From assembly GCA_024689085.1 (NCBI GenBank), contig JAILDT010000020.1, positions 1 through 52,496 of the forward strand: DNA of 52,496 nt. The letters are read 5' to 3'. Position numbers and translations under genes: made by a program. Positions 1 through 8,178 of this stretch are shown here, in pieces; within the stretch, counting starts at the first letter, position 1, and each line of letters starts with the position of its first letter. Source of the stretch: Clostridia bacterium. GTDB taxonomy: Bacteria; Bacillota; Clostridia; Peptostreptococcales; Anaerovoracaceae. Under the pieces are notes generated by a model that saw only the letters and a program-made list of their open reading frames with translations, was not told the DNA's origin and made no database searches.

Positions 1-147
1 TCCACCCGCTTCACCGACGGCGGTGAATTCGGGCAGGGTTGCGAGATGGGAATCTCCACCCAAAAGCTCCACGCACGGGGGCCATTGGGGCTCGAGGAAA
101 TATGCACCTTCAAATACATCATCAAAGGAAACGGGCAGGTCAGATGA
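1..147 (+). CDS. proA: Glutamate-5-semialdehyde dehydrogenase (gamma-glutamyl phosphate reductase), C-terminal fragment
   Basis: The open frame entering from the left edge encodes 48 residues and a TGA. It contains [20 protein letters not shown] and a final KGNGQVR, which is the conserved C-terminus of ProA. That enzyme reduces gamma-glutamyl phosphate to glutamate-5-semialdehyde with NADPH in proline synthesis. Only the last tenth or so of the protein is present because the window cuts it. A terminator hairpin overlaps the stop codon, so this is the last gene of its transcript and is not co-transcribed with the hydrogenase genes. Identity is confident from this very conserved tail. The rest of the gene cannot be judged. 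Confidence 0.9.
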   Translation, partial: STRFTDGGEFGQGCEMGISTQKLHARGPLGLEEICTFKYIIKGNGQVR

Positions 148-158
148 CCTGCTCTTTT
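135..158 (+). terminator. Rho-independent terminator over the proA stop codon
   Basis: A perfect 7-bp stem (GCAGGTC at 135-141, GACCTGC at 146-152) with a 4-nt loop is followed by TCTTTT. The stop codon TGA (145-147) lies in the loop and second arm, so coding and termination signals share bases. Confidence 0.75.
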
Positions 159-278
159 AATAAAGCATATTAGTTATTTTCAGTACTGTTATCATCCTTG
201 ATTTCAGGCTCTGTACAACCCTTTTTTGACTATCTTGCGATTCTTATGGCTGTAACCGTTTTCATGAATTAATAGGTC

Positions 279-307
279 TTGAAAAGGTTGTTTCTTGTCG
301 GTATATT
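279..307 (+). promoter_or_regulatory. Predicted sigma-A promoter of the hydrogenase operon
   Basis: TTGAAA (279-284), a 17-nt spacer and TATATT (302-307) give five and five matches to consensus. The predicted start near 314 would leave a leader of about 80 nt before the GTG at 394. Between the proA terminator and this promoter (159-278) I see nothing else convincing. No clear Rex-type palindrome was found. Confidence 0.55.
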
Positions 308-393
308 TACATTGTTCAATTAGATAAAACGCTAAAAAACGATTTATTTACATCTTACAGTTCTATTTCTTTTCTAAGTGAGGTAAACAAAGA

Positions 394-2247
394 GTGAGCA
401 GATTGGAATTCAAACAGAAAAGCCAGGCTCAGAAGGAAGTCGAAGCTCTGTACGGAGATATCCAGCGCAGAGTCATCGCCAGCCCTCCGAGCCAGTGTCA
501 GGTGGACATGACTTGTTCGTTCCTGAAGCTGTGCCAGGCGCAGTCCTGCGGCAAGTGCGTCCCTTGCAGAGTCGGCGTCTACCAGATGATCCAGATTCTG
601 GAGAACATCCTGGACATCGACACAGAAAGTTCAACGGAGGATCTGGTGCTTTTGCAGAAGACTGCAGAAACCGTTCGTGATTCTTCGGACTGCGCTATCG
701 GATGGGAAACCGCAGAGATCGTTCTCAAGAGTCTCCAGAGTTTCAGCGAGGACTATATGTCCCACATCGAGAGAAAACGCTGCTCCGACAGCGTAACGGA
801 TCTGAGAAACACCGTTCCTTGTGTTTCCAAGTGTCCTGCGGAAGTCGATATCCCTGGCTATATTTCACTGATCAAGGCCGGCAGATATGACGACGCAGTG
901 AAACTGATCAGAAAGGACAATCCGTTCCCGACGGTATGCGCGCTCATCTGTGAGCACCCATGCGAGGGACACTGCAGAAGAAACATCCTGGACGCTTCCA
1001 TCAACATCAGAGGTCTGAAGATGTTTGCAGTTGACAACTGTTCCGATACTGTTCCGATTCCGGAGATCAGAGAGAACACCGGCAAGAAAATCGCCATCAT
1101 CGGCGGCGGTCCGAGCGGACTGACTGCTGCATACTACCTCTCCCTCATGGGACACAAATGCAAAGTCTTTGAGAGAAGAGCACAGCTCGGCGGAATGCTC
1201 CGCTACGGCATTCCAAGCTATCGTCTGCCAAGACACAGACTCGACTGGGACATTAAGTCCATCCTGTCTGCGGGCATAGACGTAGAACTGAACGCGGATA
1301 TCAACACAGAAGCGGCCGTAAACAAGCTGATGAAAGACTACGACGCGGTCTACGTCGCCATCGGCGCGCACAACTACAAGATGATCGGCATCGAAGGTGA
1401 AGAAAGCAAGGGCGTCATCTCCGCAGTAGATATGCTCCGCGGAATCGGCGACGACAAGATGCCGGACTTCAAAGGCAAGAGAGTCGTCGTTGTCGGCGGC
1501 GGCAACGTAGCCATGGACGTCGCCCGTACAGCGATGCGTCTCGGCGCAGCGCATGTGGACATCGCATACAGAAGACGCAAGGTCGACATGACTGCCCTGC
1601 CTGAGGAAATCGACGGCGCGATTGCGGAAGGCTGCCGTCTGCTGGAACTGAGAACTCCTGTCAGAATCGAGCATGACGAGGAGGGTAACGTCAAGGCTCT
1701 GGTGGTTAAACCGCAGAAGGTCGGACCGTATGACGCCTCCGGACGTCCGAAATCCTTCCCTGCGCAGAAGGACGAGCAGGTCCTCGAGTGCGACATCGTC
1801 GTCGGCGCGATTGGACAGGAAATCGATTCCGAAGTATTCGAAAAGGCCGGCGTATCTGTTCTCTGGAAGAAACTGAATACAGACGAATCCATGGCTGTGG
1901 AAGGTATGGAAGGCGTCTTCGCGGGAGGCGACAGCGTAACCGGTCCTTCGACCGTAATCAACGCCATCGCCCAGGGCAGAGTCGCCGCTGCGAATATCGA
2001 CAATTACCTCGGATACAATCATGAAATCAAAGTTGAACTCGACATCCCTGAACCGGAACTGGACGACTACATCCAGTGCGGAAGATCCGAACTCACCAGC
2101 CGTTATCCTGATGAAAGAAACCGCGACTTCGACGGATTTGAAAACGGTCTTCTCCTTGAGGAGGCCCTTCAGGAAGCCAGCCGCTGTCTGAGATGTGACT
2201 GCAACAATCTCGGCGCATTCAGAGGAGGGAGGCACACATCATGGTAA
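394..2247 (+). CDS. NAD(P)H-linked electron-transfer subunit: NuoF C-terminal cluster domain fused to a GltD-like flavoprotein
   Basis: 617 residues, likely moving electrons between NAD(P)H and the hydrogenase encoded next. Residues 35-120 resemble the C-terminal iron-sulfur domain of NuoF/HydB, with SCGKCVPCRVG (C52, C55, C58) and a fourth Cys at 100. Residues 130-610 match the small subunit of glutamate synthase (GltD): Cys pairs C143/C147, C182/C186 and C190/C194 for two 4Fe-4S clusters, the FAD loop GGGPSG (237-242) and a second dinucleotide site VVVVGGGNVAMD near 364-375. The FMN/NADH domain of true NuoF is absent. Start is the GTG at 394, preceded by GAGGT at 380-384. Its 3' end overlaps the hydrogenase start by 7 nt. 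It is not glutamate synthase itself, as no large subunit is nearby. The electron donor (NADH or NADPH) cannot be told by eye. Confidence 0.85.
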   Translation: MSRLEFKQKSQAQKEVEALYGDIQRRVIASPPSQCQVDMTCSFLKLCQAQSCGKCVPCRVGVYQMIQILENILDIDTESSTEDLVLLQKTAETVRDSSDCAIGWETAEIVLKSLQSFSEDYMSHIERKRCSDSVTDLRNTVPCVSKCPAEVDIPGYISLIKAGRYDDAVKLIRKDNPFPTVCALICEHPCEGHCRRNILDASINIRGLKMFAVDNCSDTVPIPEIRENTGKKIAIIGGGPSGLTAAYYLSLMGHKCKVFERRAQLGGMLRYGIPSYRLPRHRLDWDIKSILSAGIDVELNADINTEAAVNKLMKDYDAVYVAIGAHNYKMIGIEGEESKGVISAVDMLRGIGDDKMPDFKGKRVVVVGGGNVAMDVARTAMRLGAAHVDIAYRRRKVDMTALPEEIDGAIAEGCRLLELRTPVRIEHDEEGNVKALVVKPQKVGPYDASGRPKSFPAQKDEQVLECDIVVGAIGQEIDSEVFEKAGVSVLWKKLNTDESMAVEGMEGVFAGGDSVTGPSTVINAIAQGRVAAANIDNYLGYNHEIKVELDIPEPELDDYIQCGRSELTSRYPDERNRDFDGFENGLLLEEALQEASRCLRCDCNNLGAFRGGRHTSW

Positions 2248-3959
2248 ACGTAACAATAAACGGAAGAAAAACTTCAGTGCAGCAGGGAACCACCATCATG
2301 AATGCTGCCAAATCAATCGGTATAGAGATTCCGCACATCTGTTACTGGGAGGGACTCAACGATATCGGTGCCTGCCGTATCTGTGTTGTTGAACTGGAAG
2401 GCAAAGACAAACTCGTTTCTTCCTGTAATACGGAAGTCGAAGAAGGTATGGTCATCTACACCAACAGCCCTAAAGTAAGACAGGCGAGAAAGATCAACGT
2501 TCAGCTTGTTCTGGCGGAGCACGACTGCAAATGCGCGACATGTCCGAGAAGCGGTAACTGCGCACTGCAGGGCATCGCAAGAGATCTCGGTATCGTCGGC
2601 ACCTCCTTCGTAGAGAATCCTGATGACTACAGATGGGATGAATCCTTCCCGCTCATCAGAAACGCCACTAAGTGCGTAACCTGTCTGCGCTGCGTTCAGG
2701 TCTGCGACAAGATCCAGAACATGGGCGTATGGGAAAAGCTTGGCTCCTCATTCCGTACGACCGTCGGCGTAACTGACGGTGTGCAGATCAGAAATGCCAA
2801 CTGTACCCTCTGCGGTCAGTGCATCACCCATTGCCCTGTCGGTGCGCTCAGCGAGAGAAACGACACAGACAAGGTACTCGACGCGCTTGCTGATCCTGAA
2901 ACTGTCACCATGGTTCAGTTCGCGCCGGCCGTCAGAGTTGCCTGGGGCGAAAAGATCGGCATGAACCGAGTCGAGCAGACAACCGGCAAACTGGTCGCTG
3001 CCCTGAAGCAGATCGGTTTCGACTACGTGTTCGATACCGTTTATACTGCTGACATGACCATCATGGAAGAAGGCAGCGAACTGATTGACAGAATCGGACA
3101 CAAGGACGAACACCCGTGGCCGATGTTCACCTCCTGCTGCCCGGGCTGGCTTAGATTCGTTCAGCTCGAGTATCCGGAACTCATACCGAACCTCTCCACT
3201 GCCAAATCACCGCAGCAGATGTTCGGCGCAATCGCGAAAACTTACATGGCCGAAAAGCTCGGCGTGGATCCTGCAAAGATCTGCTGCGTATCCATCATGC
3301 CTTGCACGGCCAAGAAATATGAGTGCGACGAGCATACGCTCAAAGACTCCGGATTCAAGGATGTCGATGTGGTCCTCACCACAAGGGAATTGGACAATCT
3401 GATTTCCATGGACGGAATCAAAGCCGCACAGCTTCCTGAGATGCCGTTCGATTCCTTCTTCGGTGAAGGAACCGGCGCAGGCGTCATCTTCGGCGCGACA
3501 GGCGGCGTTATGGAGGCGGCTCTGCGTTCCGCATACTTCCTGATCACCGGTGAAAATCCTCCTGTGGACGCATTCCAGAATGTCCGCGGTATGGATGGCT
3601 GGAAAGAAGCCACCTTCACGGTTGCAGGAATCAAACTGCGCATCGCCGTTGCCAACGGACTGGGCAACACGAGGAAACTCATCGAAGCCATCAAGGCCGG
3701 CGAAGTATCCTATGATTTCGTTGAAATCATGGCTTGTCCTGGTGGATGCTCCGGCGGCGGCGGACAGCCGATCCACGACGGCACCGAGATGGCAGCACTC
3801 AGAGGAAGCGAACTCTACAACATCGATAATACACTGGAGATCAGATTCTCACACGAGAATCCGACCGTCACCATGTCCTATGAGGAGTACTTCGGCAAAC
3901 CGAACTCCGAGAAGGCGCATCACCTGCTCCATACAGACGTATCTCAGTGGAGGCTGTAA
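2241..3959 (+). CDS. hydA: [FeFe] hydrogenase, group A, four accessory-cluster (M3-like) type
   Basis: 572 residues, producing or oxidising H2. Domains in order: 2Fe-2S ferredoxin fold (C34, C45, C48, C62); His-Cys3 4Fe-4S site (H94, C98, C101, C107); two 4Fe-4S motifs (C145/148/151/155 and C188/191/194/198); then the H-cluster domain with all three signatures, TSCCPGW (297-303), MPCTAKKYE (353-361) and MACPGGCSGGGGQP (497-510). C299, C355, C499 and C503 are the expected cluster ligands, and C300 is the proton-transfer cysteine. No key residue is missing. The ATG at 2241 has GGAGGGAGG just upstream and overlaps the previous gene, implying translational coupling. No signal peptide is visible, so the enzyme is cytoplasmic. 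Being encoded with a GltD-like partner points to H2 evolution from reduced pyridine nucleotide, possibly with ferredoxin. The group assignment is inference. Confidence 0.95.
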   Translation: MVNVTINGRKTSVQQGTTIMNAAKSIGIEIPHICYWEGLNDIGACRICVVELEGKDKLVSSCNTEVEEGMVIYTNSPKVRQARKINVQLVLAEHDCKCATCPRSGNCALQGIARDLGIVGTSFVENPDDYRWDESFPLIRNATKCVTCLRCVQVCDKIQNMGVWEKLGSSFRTTVGVTDGVQIRNANCTLCGQCITHCPVGALSERNDTDKVLDALADPETVTMVQFAPAVRVAWGEKIGMNRVEQTTGKLVAALKQIGFDYVFDTVYTADMTIMEEGSELIDRIGHKDEHPWPMFTSCCPGWLRFVQLEYPELIPNLSTAKSPQQMFGAIAKTYMAEKLGVDPAKICCVSIMPCTAKKYECDEHTLKDSGFKDVDVVLTTRELDNLISMDGIKAAQLPEMPFDSFFGEGTGAGVIFGATGGVMEAALRSAYFLITGENPPVDAFQNVRGMDGWKEATFTVAGIKLRIAVANGLGNTRKLIEAIKAGEVSYDFVEIMACPGGCSGGGGQPIHDGTEMAALRGSELYNIDNTLEIRFSHENPTVTMSYEEYFGKPNSEKAHHLLHTDVSQWRL

Positions 3960-5398
3960 TGGCTGCATACAACAGCACATCGAAAAAAGCAGAAGAATTC
4001 ATCAACGATAAAAAAATCAAAGAGACACTTGCTTTTGCAGCGGCCCACAAAGATGATCTGGAGCTGATGAAGGAGATTCTGAACAAGGGCAGAGAGTACA
4101 AAGGCCTCTCTTATGCAGAGGCCGCTACGCTGCTCGAGTGTGAGGATCCGGACATCATTCAGCAGATCTTTGACCTAGGCAAGGAGATCAAGGAGCATTT
4201 TTACGGCAACCGCATTGTTATGTTCGCGCCGCTCTATCTCTCCAACTACTGTGTCAACGGATGCGTCTATTGCCCGTACCACGGACAGAACAAGACCATC
4301 CCGCGCAAGAAACTGACCCAGGAGGAAGTGCGCGATGAAGTCATCGCCCTCCAGGACATGGGCCACAAGCGCCTCGCCATCGAGGCCGGTGAGCATCCGA
4401 CGGAAAACCCGATTGAATACATCCTGGAGTGCATCCGGACCATCTACAGCGTGAAGCACAAGAACGGTGCCATCCGCAGAGTCAACGTGAACATCGCAGC
4501 GACAACAGTTGAGAATTACAAGAAACTCAAGGACGCCGGCATCGGCACATACATCCTCTTTCAGGAGACCTACAACAAGGAAGCCTACGAACAGCTCCAT
4601 CCATGGGGCCCGAAGAGCGACTACGCCTACCACACGGAGGCCATGGACCGCGCGATGGAAGCGGGCATCGATGACGTCGGATGCGGCGTGCTCTACGGTC
4701 TGAACAACTACAAGTACGATTTCGTCGGTATGCTCATGCACGCCCACCATCTGGAGAAGACCTACGGATGCGGCCCGCATACCATCAGCGTACCGCGCGT
4801 GCGCCCGGCGGATGATATCGATCCGGACGAACTGGACAATGGCGTTCCTGACGACGTCTTCAAGAGAATCGTCGCGGTACTACGCATCGCTGTGCCTTAT
4901 ACCGGCATGATCATGTCCACCCGTGAGAGCGCAAAGACCCGGCGTGAGTGCCTCGAGATCGGCATCACGCAGATCAGCGGCGGCAGCAGAACCAGCGTCG
5001 GCGGATACGGAGATGAACTGGACGAAACCGGCGGTTTCGATTCTGAGGATACCGCGCAGTTCGACGTGGAAGACCGGCGCACCCTCGCGGAAGTCGTCGA
5101 CTGGCTGATCGACCTCGGTTATGTGCCGAGCTTCTGCACGGCCTGTTACCGGGAAGGCCGCACCGGCGACCGCTTCATGCGCCTGCTCAAGTCAGGACAG
5201 ATCGCCAACATCTGTCAGCCGAACGCTATGATGACGCTCAAAGAGTTCCTCATAGACTACGCCAGCGAAGAGACGAAAGCCAAAGGCGACGCTCTGATCG
5301 AAGAAAAACTGTCACTGATTCCAAACGAAAAGGTCCGCGCGATCTGTCGCGAGCACCTGAAGGAAATCGAGAATGGCAATAGAGATTTCAGATTCTAA
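3959..5398 (+). CDS. hydG: [FeFe] hydrogenase maturase HydG (radical SAM tyrosine lyase)
   Basis: 479 residues. HydG cleaves tyrosine to supply the CO and CN ligands of the H-cluster. The radical-SAM motif CX3CX2C is C98, C102, C105, within a stretch reading NYCVNGCVYCPYHGQ. The C-terminal cluster motif CX2CX22C, specific to HydG, is C393, C396 and C419. These two sites separate it from the related ThiH. The longer open frame could start at a GTG at 3947. I chose the ATG at 3959 because GTGGAGG (3947-3953) sits 5 nt before it as ribosome site and because it forms a TAATG overlap with the hydrogenase stop. Placement directly after hydA in the same operon fits its job of building that enzyme's cofactor. 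Confidence 0.95.
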   Translation: MAAYNSTSKKAEEFINDKKIKETLAFAAAHKDDLELMKEILNKGREYKGLSYAEAATLLECEDPDIIQQIFDLGKEIKEHFYGNRIVMFAPLYLSNYCVNGCVYCPYHGQNKTIPRKKLTQEEVRDEVIALQDMGHKRLAIEAGEHPTENPIEYILECIRTIYSVKHKNGAIRRVNVNIAATTVENYKKLKDAGIGTYILFQETYNKEAYEQLHPWGPKSDYAYHTEAMDRAMEAGIDDVGCGVLYGLNNYKYDFVGMLMHAHHLEKTYGCGPHTISVPRVRPADDIDPDELDNGVPDDVFKRIVAVLRIAVPYTGMIMSTRESAKTRRECLEIGITQISGGSRTSVGGYGDELDETGGFDSEDTAQFDVEDRRTLAEVVDWLIDLGYVPSFCTACYREGRTGDRFMRLLKSGQIANICQPNAMMTLKEFLIDYASEETKAKGDALIEEKLSLIPNEKVRAICREHLKEIENGNRDFRF

Positions 5399-6434
5399 GA
5401 CAATCCGGCAGCTCCTCTCCGGCAATGGTCCGGACGAGGCGCTGTTCGCAGAAGCAGACCGCATACGCAGAGCAATCTACGGCGATGCGGTCTATTTACG
5501 CGGGCTCATAGAGATTTCCAACTACTGCCGTAACAACTGCTATTACTGCGGCATTCGCGCAGGCAATACGAATCTCGTGCGATACCGCTTAGATAAGGAA
5601 ACGATCCTTGCATGCTGCCGAACCGGCTACGCCCTTGGGTTCCGCACCTTCGTGCTCCAGGGCGGCGAGGATCCATTTTTTTCGGATGATGCTGCCGGCG
5701 ACGAACGTCTCTGCGAAATCGTTGCGGAAATCCACGAAGCCTATCCGGACTGCGCCGTCACCCTTTCTGTCGGAGAACGCTCCCGGGAAAGCTACCAGCG
5801 TCTCTTTGATGCCGGTGCCCGCAGATATTTGCTGCGCCACGAAGCCGCGTCGGAAGACCTGTACCGCATGTTGCACCCTTCTGAGATGCGTCTTGCAAAC
5901 CGCAAGCGGTGTCTCTATGATTTAAAAGAGATCGGTTATCAGGTGGGCGCGGGATTGATGGTCGGCGCGCCGGGGCAGACAATGGAGCATCTGCTCGAAG
6001 ACCTGGCGTTTCTGCAAAAGCTCCAGCCTGACATGATCGGCATCGGGCCGTACCTGCGCCATGCGGACACGCCTTTTGGAAAGAGCAAGGCTGTCTGCGC
6101 CCAGGGGTTATACAAAGAACAGAAACTGAATTTGACGCTCAGACTGCTGGCCGTACTGCGCATCCTGTTTCCGTATGCGCTTCTTCCATCGACGACAGCA
6201 CTGGGAACCATCGATCCTGACGGCAGACAACTTGGTCTGAAAGCAGGCGCCAACGTCATTATGCCGAACCTGTCGCCGGCCGATGTTCGGGACAAATACG
6301 CCATCTACGACAATAAACTCTTCACAGGCGCGGAATCCGCACAGGGCATCGCGGCTCTGCGGAAACAAATCGAGGACGCCGGTTACCGCATCGCCATCGA
6401 CATCGGAGATGTGAAAGGAAAGGATACAAAATGA
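5373..6434 (+). CDS. hydE: [FeFe] hydrogenase maturase HydE (radical SAM)
   Basis: 353 residues. HydE is a radical SAM enzyme of the BioB-like class needed to assemble the diiron subcluster and its dithiolate bridge. The cluster motif CX3CX2C is C52, C56, C59 within ISNYCRNNCYYCGIR, followed by the conserved segment FVLQGGEDP. The ATG at 5373 lies inside hydG, overlapping it by 26 nt, with GAAGGAAA a few bases upstream. The 3' end overlaps hydF by 4 nt (ATGA). No additional C-terminal cysteine cluster is obvious. Full length for the family. The order G-E-F directly after the structural gene makes the assignment firm. Confidence 0.93.
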   Translation: MAIEISDSKTIRQLLSGNGPDEALFAEADRIRRAIYGDAVYLRGLIEISNYCRNNCYYCGIRAGNTNLVRYRLDKETILACCRTGYALGFRTFVLQGGEDPFFSDDAAGDERLCEIVAEIHEAYPDCAVTLSVGERSRESYQRLFDAGARRYLLRHEAASEDLYRMLHPSEMRLANRKRCLYDLKEIGYQVGAGLMVGAPGQTMEHLLEDLAFLQKLQPDMIGIGPYLRHADTPFGKSKAVCAQGLYKEQKLNLTLRLLAVLRILFPYALLPSTTALGTIDPDGRQLGLKAGANVIMPNLSPADVRDKYAIYDNKLFTGAESAQGIAALRKQIEDAGYRIAIDIGDVKGKDTK

Positions 6435-7636
6435 GCCTCAACAATACGCCGAAAGCAAACAGACTGCATATTGGAATCTTCGGCAGACGCAATGCCGGAA
6501 AGTCATCCCTGATCAACGCGCTGACCGGTCAGAATCTCGCCATCGTCTCCGATACGCCGGGAACGACGGCTGATCCTGTCTACAAGTCCATGGAACTTCA
6601 CCCCATCGGCCCGGTCGTCTTCATCGATACAGCCGGTTTCGATGATGAAGGGGAACTGGGACAGCTGCGCGTTGCCAGGACTGCAGACATCATCGCCAAA
6701 ACGGACATGGCCATTCTGGTGACGGATGGCTCTGCTGCGGACGATACGTGCGAAACCGACTGGCTTGGCCGTCTGGAAAAAGCCTGCGTTCCGGTGATTA
6801 CTGTGCGAAGCAAATCTGATACTCCCGACTGCGGCAGAGATGCCGCTGATGCTTTTGCATCTGCCATCCCTGTCAGTGCCAAAACCGGCGACGGCATCAA
6901 GGAGCTCCGCACGGCCATCATCAACGCCGTGCCGGAGGAATTCATGCAGGACAGAATCCTCGGCGAAGTGCTGGAAGACGGCAGTCTTGTGATGCTCGTC
7001 ATGCCCCAGGATATCCAGGCGCCGAAGGGCCGTCTGATCCTGCCGCAGGTCCAGACACTGCGCGAACTTCTCGACAGGAAGTGCTCCGTTATGTCGACCA
7101 CTGCCGATGGTTTCACAAAAGCACTGGAATCTTTGCATCGTGCGCCGGATCTGATCATCACCGACTCCCAGTGCTTCCATGAAGTGTATCAAAAAAAGCC
7201 GGAGCAGAGCGCTCTGACTTCTTTCTCCATTCTCATGGCTGCCGCCAAAGGCGACATCGATGTTTTTATGGACGGCGCATCGGCCATCGACGAGGCGCTG
7301 GCGAATGATGCGGAACGTTTCCGCGTCCTCATCGCTGAAGCCTGCACCCATGTGCCTCTGAACGAAGACATAGGTACGGTCAAAATCCCACGGCTGCTGC
7401 AAAAGCAGTTCGGCGGCCGTATCGAGATCACGAACGTTCGCGGGACCGACTTCCCTGACGCGGAAGGTCTCAAACAATATGACCTCATCATCCACTGCGG
7501 CGCATGCATGTTCAACCGCAGGCACGTCTTAAGCCGCATTGCCGCTGCACGCGAAGCAGACGTGCCAATCACCAACTACGGCATCTTTCTGGCGAAGATG
7601 GCGGGCATCCTCGACAAAGTCACTCTGCCGGATTAG
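6431..7636 (+). CDS. hydF: [FeFe] hydrogenase maturation GTPase HydF
   Basis: 401 residues. HydF is the GTPase scaffold that carries the 2Fe subcluster and delivers it to apo-hydrogenase. The N-terminus has an Era/TrmE-like G domain: P-loop GRRNAGKSS (18-26), a DTPGTT switch region and DTAGFDD. The C-terminal 4Fe-4S site matches HX47HCXXC: one His in THVPLN, then H355, C356 and C359 in [10 protein letters not shown]. The ATG overlaps the hydE stop (ATGA). This closes a five-gene operon with overlapping reading frames throughout, so structural and maturation proteins are probably made together. The stop codon interlocks with that of the convergent macrodomain gene (shared bases 7633-7636), and no terminator hairpin is visible between them. 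Confidence 0.95.
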   Translation: MSLNNTPKANRLHIGIFGRRNAGKSSLINALTGQNLAIVSDTPGTTADPVYKSMELHPIGPVVFIDTAGFDDEGELGQLRVARTADIIAKTDMAILVTDGSAADDTCETDWLGRLEKACVPVITVRSKSDTPDCGRDAADAFASAIPVSAKTGDGIKELRTAIINAVPEEFMQDRILGEVLEDGSLVMLVMPQDIQAPKGRLILPQVQTLRELLDRKCSVMSTTADGFTKALESLHRAPDLIITDSQCFHEVYQKKPEQSALTSFSILMAAAKGDIDVFMDGASAIDEALANDAERFRVLIAEACTHVPLNEDIGTVKIPRLLQKQFGGRIEITNVRGTDFPDAEGLKQYDLIIHCGACMFNRRHVLSRIAAAREADVPITNYGIFLAKMAGILDKVTLPD

Positions 7637-8163
7637 AGCTTCACAACTTCCTGATCGTAGAAGCTTTTCGTTCGCTCATCGAAAAGGATCCACTTCACGA
7701 CATCCAGCTTGCCTGGATGTTTTTCTATGAAGTCGCGCACCTCGTTCACAGCGATCTGCGCCGCCAGATCCAGCGGGAAGTGATAGACGCCCGTGGAAAT
7801 CGACGGGAATGCGACGCTGCGGATTCCATTCTCAACCGCCACTTCCAGCGATCTGCGGTAGCAGGAAGCCAGTTTCGCCGGCTCGTTGCTGCCTCCGCCG
7901 TGCCAGATCGGACCGACGGTGTGGATCACATATTTGCATGGCAGCTTGTAGGCACCTGTAATCTTGGCGTCTCCCGTGTCACATCCATGCAGCGTTCTGC
8001 ACTCCTCCAGCAGTTCCCTGCCTGCTGCCCGATGGATCGCGCCATCGACACCGCCGCCGCCCAGCAGCGACGTGTTGGCCGCGTTCGCAATGGCTTCCAC
8101 ATCGGTGATCTTCGTAATATCTCCAAGCTGCGTTTCCACGCGTGTCGTGTTGATCATGCTCAT
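7633..8163 (-). CDS. Macrodomain protein, O-acetyl-ADP-ribose deacetylase-like
   Basis: 176 residues forming a single macrodomain of the YmdB/MacroD type. These enzymes hydrolyse O-acetyl-ADP-ribose or remove mono-ADP-ribose from proteins. Visible signatures are GDIT near the N-terminus, [20 protein letters not shown] (NAAN plus the GGGGVDGAI loop) and [10 protein letters not shown] in the distal half. The ATG at 8163 is preceded by AGAAAGGAAA. The gene lies 15 nt downstream of the amidohydrolase on the same strand and is probably co-transcribed with it. Its stop interlocks with hydF on the other strand. The true substrate cannot be read from sequence. No partner ADP-ribosyltransferase or sirtuin is visible nearby. 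Confidence 0.9.
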   Translation of the reverse strand: MSMINTTRVETQLGDITKITDVEAIANAANTSLLGGGGVDGAIHRAAGRELLEECRTLHGCDTGDAKITGAYKLPCKYVIHTVGPIWHGGGSNEPAKLASCYRRSLEVAVENGIRSVAFPSISTGVYHFPLDLAAQIAVNEVRDFIEKHPGKLDVVKWILFDERTKSFYDQEVVKL

Positions 8164-8178
8164 AGAATTTCCTTTCTG

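Noticed and set aside
159-393. Rex-type redox operator before the hydrogenase operon
   Set aside because: No TTGTGA-N6-TCACAA-like palindrome found. An imperfect AACC-TTTTC/GAAAA-GGTT repeat with a bulge is too weak to call.
865-2235. A 456-codon open frame on the minus strand opposite the electron-transfer subunit
   Set aside because: It is exactly opposite a gene with clear domains, has no ribosome site and its translation matches nothing. It is a shadow of GC-rich codon use.
3947-3958. GTG at 3947 as the hydG start
   Set aside because: The bases 3947-3953 form the ribosome site for the ATG at 3959, which gives the normal TAATG junction with hydA.
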